Shown: positions 5,943-9,965 of the stretch, piece by piece
Numbering within the stretch: position 1 is the first letter of the stretch
Layout of the letters: the number at the start of each line of letters is the position of its first letter
Source of the DNA: Spirochaetota bacterium
Lineage (GTDB): Bacteria; Spirochaetota; Spirochaetia; Treponematales; Treponemataceae
Length of the DNA: 9,965 nt
Direction of reading: 5' to 3'
Assembly (NCBI GenBank): GCA_022704725.1
Contig: JAKJFV010000034.1
Span: 1-9,965, forward strand
Position numbers and translations under genes: made by a program
The notes under the pieces: generated by a model
Told to the model about the DNA's origin: nothing
Seen by the model: the letters and a program-made list of their open reading frames with translations, nothing else
Databases searched by the model: none

Positions 5943-6347
5943 TTATGCGTATTTTACCCAATTTTCTATTCTTAAATTCTTTATTCTCTTAAATTCTTCT
6001 GTATTATTTGTAATCAAAATTCCATTGTAAAAATGAACAATTGAAGCTATTAGTAAATCATTGGGACCAATTACTTTCCCATTTTTTTCCAATTGACTTC
6101 TAATTTCTGCATAAATATATGTCATTTGATCGGTAAATGATATAATCTCAAATGGTTCCAAAAACCTCTCAACTTTATCGATTGTGCCTTTCCTGCTATT
6201 ACTTTTATAAGCACCAAGTAGTAATTCGGCTTTAACAATTGATGGAATAAAGATATCGTTTGATGGAGTTTCTAATATTTTTGTTTTTATTGACTCATAT
6301 TTACCATTTAAAAAGTAAATACAGGTATTTGTATCTAAATAATACAT
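5943..6347 (-). CDS. vapC: VapC-type PIN-domain toxin ribonuclease
   Basis: The protein is 134 aa, the normal VapC length. VapC toxins are Mg-dependent endoribonucleases that usually cut tRNA or rRNA and are held inactive by VapB. The acidic PIN site is seen as Asp5 (YLDTNTCIYFLNG), Glu41 (VKAELLLGA) and Asp97 (GPNDLLIA), followed by TNNTEEF at 113-119. The start ATG overlaps the antitoxin stop by one base (TAATG), so translation is coupled. The pair is visibly more AT-rich than its neighbours (for example 13 G+C in 6001-6060) and lies inside a repeat bracket, consistent with transfer. All catalytic residues are present, so it looks intact. Confidence 0.95.
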   Translation of the reverse strand: MYYLDTNTCIYFLNGKYESIKTKILETPSNDIFIPSIVKAELLLGAYKSNSRKGTIDKVERFLEPFEIISFTDQMTYIYAEIRSQLEKNGKVIGPNDLLIASIVHFYNGILITNNTEEFKRIKNLRIENWVKYA

Positions 6348-6577
6348 TATAAGGTTTCCCTTTTTACATCATTTTCAAAGACTAATTCTTCCGATCGTGT
6401 AAATGTTGAATCGTTTATTGAACCAAACAAATCTTCGAAATCTGTAGGATAAATTGGATCAATTTTTGGTTTTATTTGATCAATAACCCATTTTGACAGA
6501 GATTTATGTTGTCTTGCAGCTGCGTATTCAACCTTTTTTAGTGTTGTTTCATCTACGTATAAGGAAATTTGTGGCAT
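6347..6577 (-). CDS. vapB: VapB-type ribbon-helix-helix antitoxin
   Basis: The protein is 76 aa. The N-terminal half (PQISLYVDETTLKKVEYAA, then KSLSKWVIDQI) is a ribbon-helix-helix DNA-binding domain, the strand carrying the operator contacts. The acidic C-terminal half (YPTDFEDLFGS onward) is the likely VapC-binding tail. A perfect AGGAGG lies 6 bases before the ATG. It should neutralise VapC and repress its own promoter, probably at the repeats that overlap the -35 box. Confidence 0.92.
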   Translation of the reverse strand: MPQISLYVDETTLKKVEYAAARQHKSLSKWVIDQIKPKIDPIYPTDFEDLFGSINDSTFTRSEELVFENDVKRETL

Positions 6578-6595
6578 TTTTTTCCTCCTAAATGA

Positions 6596-6624
6596 AATAT
6601 ACAGTATAAAATTCAGCTTGGCAA
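6596..6624 (-). promoter_or_regulatory. vapBC promoter
   Basis: On the minus strand, TTGCCA (6624-6619) and TATATT (6601-6596) each match consensus in 5/6 positions and are separated by exactly 17 bp. The predicted start is near 6589, right at the AGGAGG site, so the leader would be very short. Confidence 0.65.
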
Positions 6625-6644
6625 GTATAATTACAAGTATACTT
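6622..6644. promoter_or_regulatory. Candidate VapB operator
   Basis: CAAGTATA occurs twice in direct orientation (6622-6629 and 6634-6641) at 12-bp spacing. The second copy also forms the perfect palindrome AAGTATACTT (6635-6644). The first copy overlaps the -35 box, as expected for toxin-antitoxin autoregulation. Confidence 0.5.
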
Positions 6645-6717
6645 CTTTTTGATTCTTTGCCGCTGCCGATAGGCGTCTACCTGCTATTTATTTAACTTAA
6701 CTCCACGCCATTTTCTC

Positions 6718-6771
6718 CCTCTCCTTCAGCTCTGCCCGATTATCTGTGTTCATCAGCGTCATCTGCGGATA
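6718..6771 (-). repeat. Dispersed repeat right end, copy 2
   Basis: It is a near-copy of 5182-5235, ending ATCTGCGGATA. Its reverse complement aligns with the left end at 5819. Element 2 thus runs from 5819 to 6771 with inverted ends and a TA dinucleotide outside TCCGCAG/CTGCGGA on both sides. Confidence 0.9.
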
Positions 6772-6796
6772 AATATTATGAGCCTCTCTTTCGCCC

Positions 6797-6825
6797 TTGC
6801 AAAAAGCCTTTATTCTCATTACAGT
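6797..6825 (+). promoter_or_regulatory. Weak candidate promoter for the antiporter
   Basis: TTGCAA (6797-6802) and TACAGT (6820-6825) are 17 bp apart and each matches consensus in 4/6 positions. They lie just after the repeat end and before the AAGGA ribosome site. Confidence 0.3.
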
Positions 6826-6841
6826 AATCGAAAAGGATCAC

Positions 6842-8059
6842 ATGATGCAGACAATATCTTTCAACGTTATGCTGGCGCTCATTCTCTCAGGCGGCTGGAT
6901 ATTAGGTAAATTTTTTGGGAAAATAAAGCTCCCTTCAATATTGGGAATGGTTATTTTCGGTATTCTGTGTTCAGTCTTTATTAAAGACCTGAGCCCCGAA
7001 GTTCTGTGGGACCTAAGCCCTTTTTTAAAATCCTTCGCCCTCATAGTCATTCTTCTTCGTGCAGGCCTCGGCATCCGCAAAGCCACCCTAAAAAAAGCAG
7101 GCCTTACCGCCCTCCTTATGTCCTTTATTCCCTGCATCTTTGAAGGAACAGCATTAACCTTTATTATCAGACTGATATTTGACTTTAACTGGGCAGCAGC
7201 GGGTCTTACCGCCTTCATGCTCTCTGCAGTCTCTCCTGCCGTTGTTGTTCCCTCCATGCTCTCGCTTAAAGAACAGGGGCGCGGCAAAAAAAATGAGGTT
7301 CCGACAATTATTATTGCAGGCGCCTCCATTGATGATGTCTTTGCAATCACGCTGTTTTCTGTGTTTTTATCGCTCGCAGCCGGGGGACAGAGCTCAGTTT
7401 TGCAGTCTGTTATAAGCGTGCCGGTATCAATACTTGCAGGAATTGTGTCTGGAATTATTCTTGGTTTTATTCTTTCATTTTTGTTTTCAAAAAAATATAC
7501 AAGCATCAGGGCTACAGAAAAAGCCCTCATCCTGCTCATATGCGGAACACTTCTTGTACAGGTTGGGGACAGCTTTCACTTCGCTTCCCTTTTGGGGCTC
7601 ATGACCTGCGGGTTTATTATTCTTGAAAAGCACGAACACATTGCGCATGAGCTTTCGCAAAAACTATCTAAAATTTGTATATTTGCTGAAATTATTCTCT
7701 TTGTCCTCATAGGGTTTTCTCTCGACATAGAAACAGCAGGACAGGCAGGTTTAAAAGGACTACTCGCAGTAAGTGCAGGTCTAGTTTTCCGCTCACTGGG
7801 AGTTATCCTTGCAACGGCCTTTTCAAAACTCACTTTTAAAGAAAGACTCTTCTGCGTCATCGCCTACCTTCCAAAGGCTACCGTTCAGGCTGCCCTCGGA
7901 GGCGTTGCCCTGAGTGCAGGTTTGCCAGAGGGAAACACCATACTTGCCATTGCCGTCGTTGCCATTCTTTTTACTGCCCCCCTCGGGCTTTTAGGAATAA
8001 GCTTTTTCGGGAAAAGATTACTGGATGATGGGGAAGAAACCAGCGAGAATAGGTTATAG
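6842..8059 (+). CDS. CPA-family monovalent cation/proton antiporter
   Basis: The protein is 405 aa from the ATG at 6842. A second ATG follows directly; AAGGA lies 4 and 7 bases before them, so either may be used. An in-frame TTG at 6797 has no ribosome site and is unlikely. About 11-12 hydrophobic segments fill the protein. Family marks are the early LPSILGMVIFGIL, the unwound-helix segment SAVSPAVVVPSML (128-140), the ion-binding aspartate pair Asp164-Asp165 in GASIDDVFAITLF, FRSLGVIL with Arg317, and LPKATVQAALGG. A double Asp at this site suggests electrogenic exchange of Na+ or K+ for protons across the inner membrane. There is no C-terminal TrkA/RCK domain, so regulation by nucleotide is not expected. 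The gene is monocistronic here. Confidence 0.92.
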   Translation: MMQTISFNVMLALILSGGWILGKFFGKIKLPSILGMVIFGILCSVFIKDLSPEVLWDLSPFLKSFALIVILLRAGLGIRKATLKKAGLTALLMSFIPCIFEGTALTFIIRLIFDFNWAAAGLTAFMLSAVSPAVVVPSMLSLKEQGRGKKNEVPTIIIAGASIDDVFAITLFSVFLSLAAGGQSSVLQSVISVPVSILAGIVSGIILGFILSFLFSKKYTSIRATEKALILLICGTLLVQVGDSFHFASLLGLMTCGFIILEKHEHIAHELSQKLSKICIFAEIILFVLIGFSLDIETAGQAGLKGLLAVSAGLVFRSLGVILATAFSKLTFKERLFCVIAYLPKATVQAALGGVALSAGLPEGNTILAIAVVAILFTAPLGLLGISFFGKRLLDDGEETSENRL

Positions 8060-8066
8060 TAATTCT

Positions 8067-8086
8067 TAGTACGACCGGTCGGACTA
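8067..8086. promoter_or_regulatory. 20-bp palindrome with CGACCGGTCG core (TetR-operator-like)
   Basis: The core at 8072-8081 is perfectly self-complementary. TAGT/ACTA arms match on each side after one mismatched pair. No T-run follows on either strand, so a terminator is unlikely. It lies 7 bp after the antiporter stop, between convergent genes, where an operator is unexpected. It shares the pattern CGAMCGKTCG with the palindrome at 2456-2469. Confidence 0.4.
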
Positions 8087-8161
8087 TTAAAACCTATATA
8101 TTCTAGTGTAGTTAAAATACTACGAATTGGTTTCTATATACAAATCTATGAATAAATTTAG

Positions 8162-9010
8162 TCAAAATCTATAAGACCACGTAAGCTGAATATTGTTCAA
8201 CAAAAAATCTACAGCATCTGAAGATGGAGCTGATAATTCTACAGAGTAACCATACTTAGTTAGTCTCATTATTGGAAAATGGAAAGCAAGGTTAATTGCC
8301 ATTTTTTTGTACAATAAATCCAAACCTACAGCATAAGCCAGCCTTGAACCACTCGATATATCGACAGCAATTTTATCTTTTTTTGCTTGATCTAACTCAA
8401 GCCCTTGAAGCCATAAATCTCGATTCTTACTTTTCGGATGCATTAATGTTGATATTACTTTTAAATCTATGAATGTGTTTAATTCTAACTCTTTTTCCTT
8501 GCTATTTAAAATACTAAGATTCCCGCTAACGGTATTATAGAGTACAAAATAGCGTGATTCGGGACTCGTAATAGGCTGATTTGAAAACAATGGGTTACAC
8601 CATAACTCTGAAACAGTATGAAATCTTACCGCTGAATGGCTTATCAAATTAAATCGAGCATAAAAGGAGGTGCAGTAGTTCCAGTCTTTATTTTTAAAAC
8701 CATTTACAGCAAAACCTAAAAAGGAACTTCTAATGCCGATAGAAAAAGGATTGATAATGGCGTATTCGAGATTAACAAAGTCCCCTTGACCAGACATTGA
8801 AAAAAAATTCTCACTTAGCGAGATACCTGAAAATGAAATAATTTCACCTTCACTGTCCATTGTAAAAATGGGTAACCGCGACATTGAATGTCGTGGATAA
8901 AAAACATACGATACACTCAATTGTCCTTTATCCAGTGGAACCGAAGCTTCATGAGCTGAAAGGGAATAAAATATACCTAAAATTGAGATTAAAACACAAA
9001 ACCTTTTCAC
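8162..9010 (-). CDS. Predicted outer-membrane beta-barrel-like protein
   Basis: The protein is 282 aa from the GTG at 9010. AGAGG sits 6 bases before it; the adjacent TTG at 9013 would leave only 3. Residues 1-19 are a signal peptide (hydrophobic core, SLSA then HEAS). The mature chain alternates polar and apolar residues in short strands (LSVSYVFYP, IGIRSSFLGFAV, CTSFYARFNL, RLAYAVGLDLLY, AINLAFHFPIM) and ends LTWSYRF, with the terminal phenylalanine that is the usual barrel insertion signal. I do not recognise a family; spirochaetes have many such lineage-specific outer-membrane proteins. The gene follows the lipoprotein gene on the same strand with a hairpin between, so they are probably co-expressed. 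It could be a small porin or a structural barrel. Confidence 0.7.
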   Translation of the reverse strand: MKRFCVLISILGIFYSLSAHEASVPLDKGQLSVSYVFYPRHSMSRLPIFTMDSEGEIISFSGISLSENFFSMSGQGDFVNLEYAIINPFSIGIRSSFLGFAVNGFKNKDWNYCTSFYARFNLISHSAVRFHTVSELWCNPLFSNQPITSPESRYFVLYNTVSGNLSILNSKEKELELNTFIDLKVISTLMHPKSKNRDLWLQGLELDQAKKDKIAVDISSGSRLAYAVGLDLLYKKMAINLAFHFPIMRLTKYGYSVELSAPSSDAVDFLLNNIQLTWSYRF

Positions 9011-9047
9011 CAAAAACCTCTTTAAATAAACTACTAATTTAATCTGC

Positions 9048-9082
9048 TATTACCCGGAAAAGATTACTTATTCCAGGTAATA
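9048..9082 (-). other. Intercistronic RNA hairpin
   Basis: TATTACC and GGTAATA, then GGAA and TTCC, pair around an 11-base loop. The one imperfect pair (9055/9075) is C-A on the plus strand but G-U in minus-strand RNA, giving a 12-bp stem. No U-run follows, so it is more likely a stability or attenuation element than a terminator. Confidence 0.5.
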
Positions 9083-9094
9083 ACATTAATAACT

Positions 9095-9826
9095 TCACCA
9101 AGAATATGTATATGATGTACCAGTAACACGGGAATCAGTTACAGTATGTATTGACTTAAATGAACCTGCAGCAGGAGCTAAGAATCCGGAATTCCAGTTA
9201 CCATAAACGGTTGTTTTTGCATAACCATTTCCGGAAGCATTCTTTAATGGTGTCAGTGAATCTGATAACGATACACTAATGTATTGTGCAGAAAAATATG
9301 TAGTAGGATAGACGCCGTACTCATTTGGAATCCTGCTGCGTCCCTTAAACTCAGTACGAGCTACATTTATTCCACCCCATGGCCAAATATCAGATTTATG
9401 CTGCATCCAAATGAAATACTGGTACATTGCATCGCTAGTTCCTGGTACCTCAAAAGATGCACGATCATTATTATTGATAGGGATAGCTTTTTCCTCTACA
9501 TCCTCATAGTAATACTTATAGTACTCATCCCCGAATTCACGTTTTAATAATGCAATGTACTCATCTTTTAAAACATCGTACTCATCGGGATCTAACGATA
9601 TACCCTCATCCAATGCAGCACGTGAAACTGTTTCCTCACCAATTATCGAGGCAAGTACAGCATCAGCTTCCGGCCGCATTGATTCAAGCTTAGCCCGAAT
9701 TTCCGGTGTAATTACAGTACCGTTTTTTAAAACAAGATCTTCACTGTGCACAGCTCCGTTATCGCAGGCAGCACAGAGAACCAGCATTACTGCTATAAGC
9801 AGCATGGCAAAAAATTTACTTTTCAT
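9095..9826 (-). CDS. Spirochaete-type lipoprotein of unknown function
   Basis: The protein is 243 aa from the ATG at 9826. An upstream in-frame ATG at 9835 touches the AGGAGG directly, whereas 9826 lies 8 bases from it, so 9826 is the likely start. Residues 1-21 form a lipoprotein signal (MLLIAVMLVLCAAC, Cys21 lipidated). Residues 35-115 are acidic and probably helical, with a Tyr-rich patch FGDEYYKYYYEDVEE. The C-terminal part has aromatic and Ser/Thr-rich strands (QYFIWMQHKSDIWPWGG, TTYFSAQYISVSLSD, KTTVYGNWNSGF) and ends TSYTYSW. I recognise no family; it looks like a surface or periplasmic lipoprotein. It is the first gene before the barrel protein and has a hairpin and a tandem repeat array upstream. 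Confidence 0.75.
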   Translation of the reverse strand: MKSKFFAMLLIAVMLVLCAACDNGAVHSEDLVLKNGTVITPEIRAKLESMRPEADAVLASIIGEETVSRAALDEGISLDPDEYDVLKDEYIALLKREFGDEYYKYYYEDVEEKAIPINNNDRASFEVPGTSDAMYQYFIWMQHKSDIWPWGGINVARTEFKGRSRIPNEYGVYPTTYFSAQYISVSLSDSLTPLKNASGNGYAKTTVYGNWNSGFLAPAAGSFKSIHTVTDSRVTGTSYTYSW

Positions 9827-9850
9827 TTTTTGCATCCTCCTAAATGTAGT

Positions 9851-9870
9851 AACACCTCTACTGAAGTGTT
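9851..9870 (-). promoter_or_regulatory. 5' leader hairpin of the lipoprotein gene
   Basis: In minus-strand RNA, AACACUUC and GAGGUGUU form an 8-bp stem with an AGUA loop, including one G-U pair that would be an A-C mismatch on the plus strand. It ends about nine bases before AGGAGG and could affect translation or mRNA stability. Confidence 0.45.
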
Positions 9871-9890
9871 TTTAAGAGCGTTAAAGCAAC

Positions 9891-9965
9891 ATTGAGAATT
9901 GTATTGAGAATTGTATTGAGAATTGTATTGAGAATTGTATTGAGAATTGTATTGAGAATTGTATT
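9891..9965. repeat. 12-bp tandem repeat array, unit ATTGAGAATTGT, running off the window
   Basis: Six perfect units (9891-9962) and three further bases reach the window end, so the true copy number is unknown. The array starts 65 bp upstream of the lipoprotein ATG. Read on the minus strand, each unit boundary creates TACAAT, a 5/6 match to the -10 hexamer. The units are contiguous with no spacers, so this is not a CRISPR array. Confidence 0.95.

Noticed and set aside
5792..5992. 66-codon open frame on the plus strand
   Set aside because: It reads through repeat copy 2 and into the vapC 3' end antisense. Part of its product resembles that of the other repeat copy only because the DNA is repeated.
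4765..6771. Insertion sequence with transposase
   Set aside because: The ends look transposon-like, but no transposase or fragment of one is present between or beside them.
6838..7539. 233-codon open frame on the minus strand
   Set aside because: It is antisense to the antiporter. Its composition is that of reversed membrane-protein codons and it has no credible start context.
8108..8123. Terminator after the antiporter or barrel gene
   Set aside because: GTAGT/ACTAC gives only 5 bp with a 6-base loop and no T-run on either strand.
9284..9875. Plus-strand open frames opposite the lipoprotein gene
   Set aside because: Both are shadows of the lipoprotein coding strand, which has a lipobox and an AGGAGG site; these frames have neither.
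9891..9965. CRISPR array
   Set aside because: The 12-bp units are contiguous without spacers, too short, and there are no cas genes.

Overview
The window reads like a chromosomal accessory stretch from a spirochaete, most likely a Treponema relative. This is inferred from the kinds of lipoprotein and outer-membrane protein present, not from any marker gene. There is no rRNA, tRNA, CRISPR array, transposase or phage gene. About eleven protein families are recognisable and two envelope proteins are unassigned.

Layout. (1) 1-501, minus: an ECF-type sigma-70 factor whose end lies outside the window. Divergent from it is a small membrane protein (613-1161, plus) with a DUF5673-like soluble tail. 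(2) 1196-2350, minus: a degenerate hemerythrin-like/PAS_10 protein, convergent with the membrane gene. (3) 2474-4664, minus: an oxidative-stress and repair group, read as FMN-binding split-barrel protein, GNAT acetyltransferase, DNA-3-methyladenine glycosylase I (tag), then lipoprotein MsrB. The first three are tightly packed. A terminator-like hairpin separates tag from msrB. (4) 4665-6841: a repeat-rich island. Two copies of one repeat family (left ends at 4765 and 5819, inverted right ends at 5235 and 6771) form two brackets. The first bracket is gene-free. The second encloses an AT-rich vapBC toxin-antitoxin pair with its own promoter. A stand-alone C39-like cysteine peptidase lies between the brackets. 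(5) 6842-8059, plus: a CPA-type cation/proton antiporter. (6) 8162-9826, minus: a lipoprotein gene followed by an outer-membrane beta-barrel-like gene. RNA hairpins lie upstream of and between them. A 12-bp tandem repeat array begins upstream of the lipoprotein gene and runs off the window end.

How the parts relate. The ppox-like/GNAT/tag/msrB neighbours suggest housekeeping damage repair. The two brackets with inverted ends of the same family suggest MITE-like or composite mobility, with vapBC as cargo. The lipoprotein/OMP pair with an upstream tandem repeat is the best candidate for variable envelope expression. Two CGAMCGKTCG palindromes (near 2462 and 8076) resemble TetR-family operators, although no TetR gene is present here. 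I do not see a clearly new multi-gene system. The repeat-bracketed island and the tandem-repeat envelope locus are the places to look.
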